10,367 nucleotides of DNA from Nitrospirota bacterium (GTDB taxonomy: Bacteria; Nitrospirota; CAKKRA01; 9FT-COMBO-42-15). Under the pieces are notes generated by a model. It saw only the letters and a list, made by a program, of their open reading frames with translations, was not told the DNA's origin and did no database searches. The stretch lies in assembly GCA_016214425.1 (NCBI GenBank), contig JACRON010000056.1, positions 1 through 10,367 on the forward strand, given 5' to 3'. Numbering within the stretch: the stretch's first letter is position 1; each line of letters opens with the position of its first letter. Position numbers and translations under genes: made by a program. This document shows positions 1 to 6,193 of the stretch, piece after piece.

Positions 1-315
1 AATGTAATCCTGCTGGATGTCAGGACGCAGCAGGAATATTACACAGAGCATGTAAAGGGTTCTAAGTGGATCCCATTAGACCAGGTTCCTTACAGGCTTC
101 GTGAGCTTGATAAAAAGAAGGCTATCTTTGCCTGTTTTTGCAGAACAGGCAACCGCAGTTTCAAGGCATGTGAGTTTCTAAGAGAGAATGGTTTTGAGGA
201 GCTTTATAATGTCAAAGGCGGGATTGAGGCATGGAAGCAGACAGGGTATGAGACTGTAAAAAACAGCATGGAGGAATATCAGGGCTCCTTTGCATCTGTT
301 AATTCAGGCGTGTGA
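1..315 (+). CDS. Rhodanese-domain protein, 3' part only
   Basis: This is the C-terminal 104 residues of a gene that enters from the left edge; the reading frame is open from base 1 to a TGA at 313-315. Near the edge it reads LLDVRTQQEYYTEHVKG, the typical rhodanese stretch (D-V-R, E-Y, H-x-x-G), followed by WIPL. The catalytic loop is CRTGNRS, with the likely active-site cysteine at visible residue 47, followed by a GGIEAWKQTGY segment typical of the domain's last helix. Rhodanese domains carry sulfur as a cysteine persulfide (sulfurtransferases) or serve as regulatory modules. The protein continues about 20 residues past the domain. I cannot tell whether this is a single-domain protein or the tail of a larger one, such as an MBL-rhodanese fusion, because the start is outside the window. 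Domain assignment is firm; substrate is unknown. Confidence 0.88.
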   Translation, partial: NVILLDVRTQQEYYTEHVKGSKWIPLDQVPYRLRELDKKKAIFACFCRTGNRSFKACEFLRENGFEELYNVKGGIEAWKQTGYETVKNSMEEYQGSFASVNSGV

Positions 316-343
316 ATTAAGATATTGCCGATTGAAAAAAGGA

Positions 344-372
344 TTGAAATATTAAAAGGGATGGCGTATATT
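344..372 (+). promoter_or_regulatory. Candidate sigma-70 promoter for the MshEN-flavin reductase-M50 run
   Basis: TTGAAA at 344-349 and TATATT at 367-372 are separated by exactly 17 bp. The predicted transcript would start near 379, leaving a short leader before the ATG at 398. It lies in the only gap (316-397) upstream of the three-gene plus-strand run. This is sequence inspection only; AT-rich DNA yields such matches by chance. Confidence 0.45.
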
Positions 373-397
373 TATACAAAAAAAATGGGGTGAAAAT

Positions 398-1036
398 ATG
401 GCTGAGAGAAAAAGATTGGGCGAGATGCTTATTGATGCAGGGCTGATTGATGATATGCAGCTCCAGGCTTCATTGGGCCATCAAAGGCAGTGGGGCGGAA
501 AGCTTGGCGATATCTTAATTGAAATGGGCTTTATAAGCGAGCAGACCCTTGCAGATTTTTTTGAAAGCCAGTTGAATATTCCCTGCCTTGACCTGTCTGA
601 CTTTGAGATTCCTGAAAATGTGCGGGGCTTGTTAAAAGACGAGATAGTAAAAAAATACGGTGTTGTCCCCATAGCATACGAAAATAAGGTATTAACCATT
701 GCAATGACAGACCCCTCTGATATCAGAACAATAGACGAGCTTCAGTTTGCAACAGGTTATAAGATAAAATCTATTTTGATATTTTCTTCAGATGCAAAGA
801 AGCTGATAAAGAGATATTTTGGGGAGGATGTTGCATCAGGACATCAATACAAGTCAAAGGTTCATGAGATGGGAGAGAAAAAGGATTTTGAACTAATAAG
901 GGATGAAAAGCAGGAGATTCAAAAAAAAGAGGTAACAGTAAAAAACTACCTTGATGCAATGACAAGGCTATTGATAGAAAAGGGAATAATTACAAAAGAG
1001 GAGCTGCAAAAGAAGATAAGGGAAATTGTTCAATAA
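398..1036 (+). CDS. Stand-alone MshEN / GspE N-terminal domain protein (candidate c-di-GMP receptor)
   Basis: This 212-residue soluble protein starts at ATG 398 with a GGGGTG ribosome site at 387-392. Residues 6-29 begin RLGE and end in Q29; residues 35-58 begin KLGD and end in Q58. These are two 24-residue motifs of the form (R)LGxxL...L...L..Q separated by five residues, the architecture of MshEN domains, which in MshE-type pilus and type II secretion ATPases bind cyclic di-GMP. Residues about 60-145 complete the T2SSE-N fold (IPCLDLSDFEIP, then PIAYENKVLTIAMTDP). Instead of a GspE/PilB ATPase there is a charged linker (about 146-180) and a short helical end (LLIEKGIITKEEL). No Walker motifs or membrane segment occur. 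It may sense c-di-GMP and act on a partner, but no pilus or secretion gene is nearby. The domain is clear; ligand binding is inferred. Confidence 0.82.
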   Translation: MAERKRLGEMLIDAGLIDDMQLQASLGHQRQWGGKLGDILIEMGFISEQTLADFFESQLNIPCLDLSDFEIPENVRGLLKDEIVKKYGVVPIAYENKVLTIAMTDPSDIRTIDELQFATGYKIKSILIFSSDAKKLIKRYFGEDVASGHQYKSKVHEMGEKKDFELIRDEKQEIQKKEVTVKNYLDAMTRLLIEKGIITKEELQKKIREIVQ

Positions 1037-1055
1037 AGCAGAAAAGGAGACGGAT

Positions 1056-1640
1056 ATGGCAAAAAAGGTTTTTCCACCAGCGATTATTTTTAATCCTACC
1101 CCTGTGATAATGGTAAGCTGTCAGGGTAATAACGGCAAGCCGAATATAATCACAGTTTCATGGGCAGGCGTTCTCTGCTCAGAGCCGCCGATGATTGGGA
1201 TATCAATAAGGCCTAATAGATACTCAAGCAGCCTTATTAAGGAATCAATGGAATTTGCCCTGAATTTTCCATCTTCATCCTTAATAGAGAAAGCAGACTA
1301 CTGCGGAAGCATTAGCGGAAAGGCAGCAGACAAATTTCAGGATGCAAACCTTACACCTGCTCCTTCAAAGGAGATTAAGGCGCCTATTATAAAGGAGTGC
1401 CCTATAAATGTTGAATGCAGGGTAAAGCAGATAATACCTCTCGGCACCCATGAGCTTTTTATTGGAGAGGTTGTTGCCTATCATCTTGATGAAGATATAA
1501 TTGTAAAGACAAATAAGGCAGATATTGAAAAGGCAGACCCTGTTGCATACTCGCCGGGTACACTTGAATACAGGAGGCTTGGCGAGGTGATTGGCACTTA
1601 CGGTTTTACAAAGGGGAAGATGAAAGAGGTCGGCACATAG
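1056..1640 (+). CDS. Flavin reductase family protein (FMN-binding split barrel)
   Basis: The 194-residue product resembles the flavin reductase-like (DIM6/NTAB, split-barrel FMN-binding) family. The evidence is an N-terminal NPTPVIMVSCQG strand, then KPNIITVSWAGVLCSEPPM, then GISIRPNRYSS, ALNFPSSSL and DYCGSISGKAADKF, in the order typical of this family. Such proteins bind FMN and either reduce flavin with NAD(P)H or work as flavin-dependent oxidoreductases; the true substrate cannot be read here. I chose ATG 1056 because AAAGGAGA (1043-1050) sits 5 nt upstream; a TTG at 1026 would overlap the preceding gene and has no such site. It begins 19 nt after the MshEN gene and ends 6 nt before the protease gene, so the three are probably one transcript. 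No signal peptide is seen, so it is cytoplasmic. Confidence 0.88.
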   Translation: MAKKVFPPAIIFNPTPVIMVSCQGNNGKPNIITVSWAGVLCSEPPMIGISIRPNRYSSSLIKESMEFALNFPSSSLIEKADYCGSISGKAADKFQDANLTPAPSKEIKAPIIKECPINVECRVKQIIPLGTHELFIGEVVAYHLDEDIIVKTNKADIEKADPVAYSPGTLEYRRLGEVIGTYGFTKGKMKEVGT

Positions 1641-1646
1641 CCAGTT

Positions 1647-2591
1647 ATGAATGAAAATGAGATAGAGATTAAGGAGTACAGGGTAGAAGGCGAGGAGATA
1701 GCAGAAGATAAATGGCAGCAGCAACCAGCCCCAAAAAGGCATCCTTACAGAATTCATATTATATTATTTGTCTTAACTGTTTTTACTACCCTTATTGCCG
1801 GTGCGCTTCAGCAGGGTGCAATCCCTTGGGAAGAGCCATTTTCAATTGTTAAAGGAATCCCTTTTTCCTTTACCCTTATTTCAATCCTTCTCACCCATGA
1901 GCTTGCGCATTATTTTGCATCAAGAAGACACAGCATGACAGCAAGCCTTCCCTATTTTATTCCGGGTCCGCCTATCCCACCACTTCCTATAGGTACATTC
2001 GGGGCTGTAATAAAGACGAATCCTCCAATACCTAACAAGAGGGCGCTGCTGGATATTGGTGTTTCTGGTCCATTGGCAGGTTTTATAGTTTCAGTGGCTG
2101 CCATTGTTATTGGCCTGAATTTTTCAAGGGTTGTCCCTCTTGAAGAGGTCAAGGGGATTACTATTGGACTCGGTGATTCCCTCGGATTTAAACTCCTTTC
2201 GTATTTAGTTATCGGCACACTGTCTGATAAGGCTAATATATTTCTCCATCCCATTGCCTTTGCAGGCTGGATAGGATTTTTTGTAACAGCAATGAATCTT
2301 CTGCCCATCGGACAGCTTGACGGAGGCCATGTGGTTTACGCAGTATTGGGAAGATGGCACAGGATTGTTTCAATATCAATGGTGGGTCTGTTATTCATCC
2401 TTGGTTACATGAGCTGGCCTGGTTGGTATTTATGGGGATTCTTAACAACTATACTGGGGACAAGGCATCCGCCTGTTTTTCATCCAAATATTGAGCTTGA
2501 TAAAAGGAGAAAGATTATCGCATGGATTACACTGATTGTATTTATTCTGACCTTTACGCCAGAACCGTTTAAGATAGTGGAGATGCCGTAG
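1647..2591 (+). CDS. Site-2 protease family (M50) membrane metalloprotease
   Basis: This 314-residue polytopic membrane protein has a hydrophilic, acidic N-terminus (about 1-33) and a first membrane segment at about 36-54. The zinc-binding HELAH is at 84-88 within a hydrophobic helix (HExxH). GPLAG lies at 141-145. The second catalytic motif NLLPIGQLDGGH at 217-228 holds the third zinc ligand aspartate (LDG). Further hydrophobic segments lie near 243-273 and 289-303. These are the hallmarks of M50/S2P-type intramembrane proteases, which cut transmembrane segments of anti-sigma factors and similar proteins. There is no PDZ domain, unlike RseP, and the proline-rich stretch after HExxH (PGPPIPPLP) matches the PDZ-less branch. 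The start lies 6 nt after the previous stop with only a weak ribosome site (AGAGG at about 1625), suggesting translational coupling. The substrate is unknown. Confidence 0.9.
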   Translation: MNENEIEIKEYRVEGEEIAEDKWQQQPAPKRHPYRIHIILFVLTVFTTLIAGALQQGAIPWEEPFSIVKGIPFSFTLISILLTHELAHYFASRRHSMTASLPYFIPGPPIPPLPIGTFGAVIKTNPPIPNKRALLDIGVSGPLAGFIVSVAAIVIGLNFSRVVPLEEVKGITIGLGDSLGFKLLSYLVIGTLSDKANIFLHPIAFAGWIGFFVTAMNLLPIGQLDGGHVVYAVLGRWHRIVSISMVGLLFILGYMSWPGWYLWGFLTTILGTRHPPVFHPNIELDKRRKIIAWITLIVFILTFTPEPFKIVEMP

Positions 2592-2628
2592 TGCATTAAA
2601 ATTCTAAATTCTAAGCACTAAATTCTAA
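2589..2628. repeat. ATTCTAA repeats within a TAGTGC/GCACTA inverted pair
   Basis: ATTCTAA occurs three times, at 2601-2607, 2608-2614 and 2622-2628. TAGTGC (2589-2594, overlapping the protease stop codon) is complementary to GCACTA (2615-2620), enclosing a 20-nt AT-rich loop. It lies between convergent genes, but there is no T-run after the stem, so it is at best a poor terminator. It looks like a copy of an AT-rich intergenic repeat; I recall similar strings in other genomes but cannot verify this here. Confidence 0.45.
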
Positions 2629-2671
2629 TTAATACCTAAATTGAATAAATAGAAGCAGATTGGAATTTATT

Positions 2672-3208
2672 TTAACTGTCGTCCTGCAGCTCCATGTTCC
2701 AGTACAGATAATCTCTCCAGCTTTCAGGTGTATTCTTAATACCGATTGTAATGGTAACTGTAGGCATCCACTTCGGCTTCTCAGGCTTCTGAACCAGCCG
2801 CATGCCTGCTCCATCAGGGGTCCTGTTTGCCTTCTTATTGTTGCAGTCAATGCAGGCAGTAACAATATTCTCCCATGTCTTCTTGCCGCCATGTGCAGCA
2901 GGTATTACATGGTCAAAGGTAAGGTCTTCGCTCCTGAATTTATCGCCGCAATACTGGCAGGCGTAATTGTCCCTTGCAAATATGTTCGCCCGTGAAAATT
3001 TTACAATGTTGTGTCCCTTTCTAAGACGCACATATTTAAGGAGCCTTAAGATAGAAGGAAGCTTAAAAGAGATTGTAACACCCCTTATCTCTTTATTATA
3101 TACATCTATTATTTCTACCTTTCCCTGACAAACAAGAGTGATTGCCTTTTGCCACGATATTACGCGCAGCGGTTCAAAGGTAGCATTCAGAAGGAGAGTC
3201 CGCTCCAT
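2672..3208 (-). CDS. HNH endonuclease domain protein
   Basis: The 178-residue product starts MERTLLLNATFEPL, the usual beginning of this HNH family (M-x-x-x-LLLNA-x-x-EPL). I therefore use ATG 3208 rather than the longer open frame reaching 3289, which adds 27 unrelated residues. The zinc/HNH core is present: C84-x-x-C87 (CQYC), D99-H100 (FDHVIPAAHGG), N114 and C119-x-x-C122 followed by N123-N124. This betabeta-alpha-metal fold cuts DNA in many contexts; family members with this N-terminus are widespread free-standing genes whose role is mostly unknown. The C-terminus (PESWRDYLYWN) matches the same family. No clear ribosome site precedes the ATG; GGGG is about 16 nt upstream. It is the last gene downstream of murJ and the MBL hydrolase but probably has its own promoter. 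I see no intron or transposon around it. Confidence 0.87.
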   Translation of the reverse strand: MERTLLLNATFEPLRVISWQKAITLVCQGKVEIIDVYNKEIRGVTISFKLPSILRLLKYVRLRKGHNIVKFSRANIFARDNYACQYCGDKFRSEDLTFDHVIPAAHGGKKTWENIVTACIDCNNKKANRTPDGAGMRLVQKPEKPKWMPTVTITIGIKNTPESWRDYLYWNMELQDDS

Positions 3209-3260
3209 TTTTGGATTAAATTCAAAACCCCTTTCTTTATAAAATCTATAACAGCCTATA

Positions 3261-3289
3261 TAAATAACATATTTTCTGTAAAAAATCAA
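3261..3289 (-). promoter_or_regulatory. Candidate promoter for the HNH endonuclease gene
   Basis: Reading the minus strand, TTGATT (3289-3284) and TATTTA (3266-3261) are 17 bp apart, in the 116-bp AT-rich gap between the MBL gene stop and the HNH start. Transcription would begin near 3255, about 47 nt before the ATG at 3208. By inspection only. Confidence 0.4.
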
Positions 3290-3324
3290 CCTTTTTCTGC
3301 AATATTGTTCCCTAACATAATTAT

Positions 3325-3948
3325 TTACTGCGTTAAAAACGGATTATATTCCCTCTCATCTCCAATGGTGCTCTGCGGTCCATGACCCGGAAGGACTATT
3401 GTTTCATCTTGAAGTGAAAGCAGTTTATTCTTTATGGAATTTATAAGCGTATTGTAGTCTCCGCCTGGCAGATCTGTCCTGCCAATTGAGCCTGCAAAAA
3501 GTGTATCGCCTGTAAAAACCACGCCGTCTGCGTGGATGCAGATTCCTCCGGGTGAGTGGCCAGGTGTATAAAGTATCTTTAAGGTCAAATCACCAAGCAT
3601 CAGATCTTCACTATCCTTTAGAAATCTGTCTGGAGGCGGAGGGCTGTCAGTTTTTATGCCAAAGATAAGATTCTGCGAGGGAAGCGTTTTTAAAACATGC
3701 ATCTCCATTTCATGAATTAAAAATTCTGCGCCGGTAGTTTTTTTTATTTTTCCAATAGCGCCTATGTGGTCAAAATGCGCATGAGTATTAATGATATATT
3801 TTAGGTTCAGATTATTCTTTTTGATAACATCAAGTACCTCATCGCTGTTGTCGCCCGGGTCTACTACTGCGGCCTCTTTTTTCTTCTCATCCGCAATAAT
3901 ATAGCAGTTCACCTCAAGTGGCCCTACTACAATTGTCTTTAAAAACAT
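3325..3948 (-). CDS. MBL-fold metallo-hydrolase, glyoxalase II-like
   Basis: A 207-residue metallo-beta-lactamase-fold hydrolase. Metal ligands are visible in order: THAHFDH at 55-61 (H56, H58, D60, H61), H131 in YTPGHSPGG, D148 in VFTGDTLF and H189 in LPGHG. The segment FAGSIGRTDLPGGD is typical of the YcbL / hydroxyacylglutathione-hydrolase-like branch. Members hydrolyse thioesters such as S-lactoylglutathione, or have unassigned esterase activity. The C-terminal glutathione-binding domain of full-length GloB (about 250 residues) is absent, so a short YcbL-type enzyme is the better guess. ATG 3948 is chosen because GGAGGG sits 4 nt upstream (3958-3953); a GTG at 3975 would swallow this site. 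It follows murJ by 95 bp on the same strand. Cytoplasmic; the actual substrate is unknown. Confidence 0.9.
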   Translation of the reverse strand: MFLKTIVVGPLEVNCYIIADEKKKEAAVVDPGDNSDEVLDVIKKNNLNLKYIINTHAHFDHIGAIGKIKKTTGAEFLIHEMEMHVLKTLPSQNLIFGIKTDSPPPPDRFLKDSEDLMLGDLTLKILYTPGHSPGGICIHADGVVFTGDTLFAGSIGRTDLPGGDYNTLINSIKNKLLSLQDETIVLPGHGPQSTIGDEREYNPFLTQ

Positions 3949-3989
3949 TGCGCCCTCCAACATTAATATTTCCACAGCAAAGTAAAAAG

Positions 3990-4021
3990 CTCCGCTTCCC
4001 CGATTCTCCGCATCTCCGTTT
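3990..4021. repeat. Four tandem degenerate 8-bp units (CTCCGNNT)
   Basis: Four consecutive 8-mers, CTCCGCTT, CCCCGATT, CTCCGCAT and CTCCGTTT, fill 3990-4021 exactly. On the minus strand each reads as a three-base variable start plus CGGAG or CGGGG. They occupy the gap between the murJ stop and the MBL ribosome site. They do not fold into a hairpin and are too short for a CRISPR array. Confidence 0.6.
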
Positions 4022-4043
4022 CATTTTTTTTACAAAGCCGTCA

Positions 4044-5609
4044 CTACAGCCTGAAACGCTCCTTAATCATCTCAAGGAAAAAATGCGTCTCTTCGCTCTT
4101 TAAAATAATATGCGTAATAGCATATAAAAATATGCTAAAAATAATGGTGCCGCCAAGTATCAAAACCTTATCCATTATATAGCCCTTGGTCTGCCAGATT
4201 CCCATGCCGGCAACATACCATGCCACGCCTGCTATTATCAATGATGCTGCAATAGTCCTTGCCAGGGATTTGATTATCCTTTTCCCTTCAATGCTGCCGA
4301 GCTTCTTTCGCAGAAGATACAGCAAAAGGGAAAAGTTTACAATTGATGCAATGGATGTTGCCAGCGCCAGTCCCTTGTGTTTCATGGGGAACATCAGGAT
4401 AATATTTAATACAATATTCACACCCACTGCAATTGCCCCTATCTTTACTGGAATCTTTGTGTCATTCAATGAATAAAAGGCAGAGACAACAATTCTTACG
4501 CCTGCAAACGCCCAGAGGCCCACAGAGAAATATATAAGGGCATCTGCTGTGCCAATGGTTGCAATGTAATCAAATTTACCGTGCTGGAAGATGAGGCTTA
4601 TAATGGGAATGCGAAGAAGGATTAATCCGAACATTGATGGAATTGTTATAAATAAGATGAGCCTTAGACCAAAGGATAGGGTCTCTCTGAGCTCTTCATA
4701 GTTATGCCTTGCTGCCTGCTCTGCCATTGAAGGAAGAATGGCAGTGGACAATGCAATGGCAAAGACCCCCATAGGGAAATTTACAAGCTCCCTGCTGTAT
4801 GCAAGATAAGAGATGCTGCCATCTGCTAAAAAGGATGCGAGTATGGTTGTTATAAAAAGATTCACCTGCGCAACAGATTGGCCAAGCATTGCTGGAATGA
4901 GGAGATTTTTGATGCGAACAACACCTTCATCTGAAGGGGTAAGCCTGAAACCAAACATCATATCCCTTTTTTTAAGGCTTGGAAGCTGGAATAAAAGCTG
5001 GAATAGCCCTCCAAGAAGAATGCCGATAGAAATAGCGATTGCAGGCTCTTTAAAAAACGGCGAGACAAAGACTGCTGATGATATTATCATAATATTAAAC
5101 ATTACAGGAGAAAGCGCTGATGCGCCAAATGACCTCATTGAATTAAGCACGCCCATTGCAAGGGCAGAGAGACCAATAAAAAGGAGAAAGGGGAACATTA
5201 TTCTGGTTAATAGAACAGTGTATGAAAATTTTTCAGGTATATCATAAAAGCCCGGGGCGATAATCCTGACTATGAAGGGCGCAATGATAATGCCGATTGT
5301 ACAGACAAAAACAAGTATAATTAGAAGCATAGTAAAGACCGCCTTTACCAATCTTTTTGCATCTTCCCTTGTCCTGTTTGTCAGATAATCAGTAAATACA
5401 GGGATGAATGCAGCAGACATGGAACCCTCTGCAAAGAGGTCTCTTAAGAGATTTGGTATGCGATAGGCGGCAAAAAAGGCGTCTGACATCCTTCCTGCGC
5501 CAAGGTAATGGGTATATATCATCTCCCGTACAAGTCCGAGTATTCGGCTTGCTAATGTGGCAAGGCTTATGACACCTGCTGCTTTTGTTATCTTCTTGTT
5601 TTCGCTCAT
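4044..5609 (-). CDS. murJ: Lipid II flippase MurJ (MviN)
   Basis: This 521-residue MOP/MATE-like inner-membrane protein has about 14 hydrophobic segments, the normal size for MurJ, which flips lipid II across the membrane for peptidoglycan synthesis. The N-terminal signature SRILGLVRE ... GAGRMSDAFFAAYRIPNLLRDLFAEG aligns with E. coli MurJ. R22, R28, D43 and R56 here correspond to E. coli R18, R24, D39 and R52, cavity residues needed for function. At the position of E. coli D269-R270 this protein has R273-E274 (YSRELVNFP), a charge swap. ATG 5609 has a modest AAGGGA ribosome site about 10 nt upstream. It is divergent from rpsT with a 109-bp gap and precedes the MBL gene. Function is assigned by strong family resemblance. 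Confidence 0.95.
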   Translation of the reverse strand: MSENKKITKAAGVISLATLASRILGLVREMIYTHYLGAGRMSDAFFAAYRIPNLLRDLFAEGSMSAAFIPVFTDYLTNRTREDAKRLVKAVFTMLLIILVFVCTIGIIIAPFIVRIIAPGFYDIPEKFSYTVLLTRIMFPFLLFIGLSALAMGVLNSMRSFGASALSPVMFNIMIISSAVFVSPFFKEPAIAISIGILLGGLFQLLFQLPSLKKRDMMFGFRLTPSDEGVVRIKNLLIPAMLGQSVAQVNLFITTILASFLADGSISYLAYSRELVNFPMGVFAIALSTAILPSMAEQAARHNYEELRETLSFGLRLILFITIPSMFGLILLRIPIISLIFQHGKFDYIATIGTADALIYFSVGLWAFAGVRIVVSAFYSLNDTKIPVKIGAIAVGVNIVLNIILMFPMKHKGLALATSIASIVNFSLLLYLLRKKLGSIEGKRIIKSLARTIAASLIIAGVAWYVAGMGIWQTKGYIMDKVLILGGTIIFSIFLYAITHIILKSEETHFFLEMIKERFRL

Positions 5610-5622
5610 TGGGCTTTTTCCC

Positions 5623-5652
5623 TTGACAATAATAATGATTCTATGCTACAAA
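5623..5652 (+). promoter_or_regulatory. Candidate rpsT promoter
   Basis: A perfect TTGACA at 5623-5628 is followed, 18 bp later, by TACAAA at 5647-5652 with an upstream TG (5644-5645), an extended -10 arrangement. Transcription would start near 5659 and leave a leader of about 60 nt before the UUG start. The -35 is convincing; the -10 is mediocre. Confidence 0.45.
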
Positions 5653-5657
5653 AACAA
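5629..5657 (-). promoter_or_regulatory. Candidate murJ promoter
   Basis: On the minus strand TTGTTT (5657-5652) and TATTAT (5634-5629) are separated by 17 bp, giving a start near 5622 and a very short leader before ATG 5609. It occupies almost the same bases as the candidate rpsT promoter on the other strand. The -35 is only a fair match. Confidence 0.33.
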
Positions 5658-5708
5658 CTTGGCGTGAACCGCTCTGGTCCACAACCATTATTAACTAAAC
5701 TATATCTT

Positions 5709-5721
5709 GGAGGAGAAATTG
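5709..5721 (+). promoter_or_regulatory. Strong Shine-Dalgarno that fixes a UUG start for rpsT
   Basis: GGAGGAG at 5709-5715 is followed after AAA by TTG at 5719. This places initiation at the UUG, giving MATHTSAIKR, the normal N-terminus of S20. The other in-frame TTG at 5707 overlaps the ribosome site itself and is not a credible start. Confidence 0.8.
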
Positions 5722-6099
5722 GCAACACATACATCAGCAATTAAAAGAACCCGTCAGGCGCTTACACGCAGAGAAAGAAATAAGGCTGTTATCTCTGCAA
5801 TTAAAACTATTACCAAAAAAATTCTTACAGCCATTGAAAATAATAACTTTGATGACGCAAAAAAATTCCTGCAAACAGCAGCCTCTGAATTTGGCAAGGC
5901 AGTGTCAAAGGGCATTCTGCATAAAAATAATGCTGCAAGAAACATCTCGCGCTTAACCTTAAAGGTAAATAACCTTGCTAAGAGCCTCGGCGCCCCCTCA
6001 ACAGAAGAAGGTGCGAAGAAAACAACCGAGGCAAAGACGCAAAAAAAGGCTGCTGCTAAAAAACCAAAGGCAAAATCATCTGCCAAAAAGAAATCATAA
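5719..6099 (+). CDS. rpsT: Small ribosomal subunit protein S20 with extended C-terminus
   Basis: A 126-residue basic protein. Residues 1-90 match ribosomal protein S20, a 16S rRNA-binding primary assembly protein: SAIKRTRQALTRRERNKAV near the start, AIKTITKKI, and GILHKNNAARNISRLTLKVN at 65-84. S20 is usually about 87-90 residues. Here a further stretch (about 92-126), APSTEEGAK then Lys/Ala-rich KKAAAKKPKAKSSAKKKS, is added, probably a disordered rRNA-binding tail. Initiation is at UUG, as I recall for E. coli rpsT, where the weak start is linked to autogenous control. The gene stands alone on the plus strand between divergent murJ and convergent holA, and is followed 15 bp later by a hairpin terminator. 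Confidence 0.95.
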   Translation: MATHTSAIKRTRQALTRRERNKAVISAIKTITKKILTAIENNNFDDAKKFLQTAASEFGKAVSKGILHKNNAARNISRLTLKVNNLAKSLGAPSTEEGAKKTTEAKTQKKAAAKKPKAKSSAKKKS

Positions 6100-6108
6100 A
6101 GTCCAGAT

Positions 6109-6171
6109 TGCAGAGGCAACCCTATGGGTTGCCCTTTTATGGCAAGGGCGGCTGTAAAAACCGCCCCTACA
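6109..6171. repeat. Double-hairpin palindromic repeat (GTAGGGGC type)
   Basis: The 63-bp block between convergent rpsT and holA begins TGCAGAGGC (6109-6117) and ends GCCCCTACA (6163-6171), imperfect terminal inverted repeats (7 of 9 pairs). Inside are two hairpins: GGCAACCC-TAT-GGGTTGCC (6115-6133) and GGGCGG / CCGCCC (6146-6151 and 6161-6166) with a 9-nt loop. I recall related GTAGGGGC-ended mosaics as dispersed intergenic repeats in many bacterial genomes. A non-autonomous miniature element is likely, but copy number cannot be checked here. Confidence 0.6.
6115..6138 (+). terminator. Rho-independent terminator of rpsT
   Basis: A perfect 8-bp stem, GGCAACCC (6115-6122) and GGGTTGCC (6126-6133), with a 3-nt loop is followed by C and TTTT (6135-6138). 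It starts 15 bp after the rpsT stop. The T-run is short but correctly placed for the plus strand; the opposite strand has none, so it is not obviously bidirectional. Confidence 0.7.
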
Positions 6172-6193
6172 TTGACCTTTCCAAAATGTCCAA

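Noticed and set aside
1026..1055. Longer flavin reductase start at TTG 1026
   Set aside because: It overlaps the MshEN gene end, lacks a ribosome site, and the extra 10 residues do not fit the family; ATG 1056 has AAAGGAGA at the right distance.
1365..1757. Minus-strand 130-codon open frame with hydrophobic stretches
   Set aside because: It runs antisense across the flavin reductase and M50 gene border, both of which have strong family matches; codon use is that of a shadow frame.
2660..2995. Plus-strand open frame opposite the HNH gene
   Set aside because: Shadow frame of a clearly conserved gene; no ribosome site or recognisable protein.
2672..3208. HNH gene as part of a homing intron, toxin or restriction system
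   Set aside because: No intron boundaries, methylase, immunity gene or reverse transcriptase nearby; the protein matches a common free-standing family.
3209..3289. Longer HNH protein start at 3289
   Set aside because: The extra 27 residues are aromatic and basic, translated from a promoter-like AT-rich gap; family members begin at the MERTLLLNA position.
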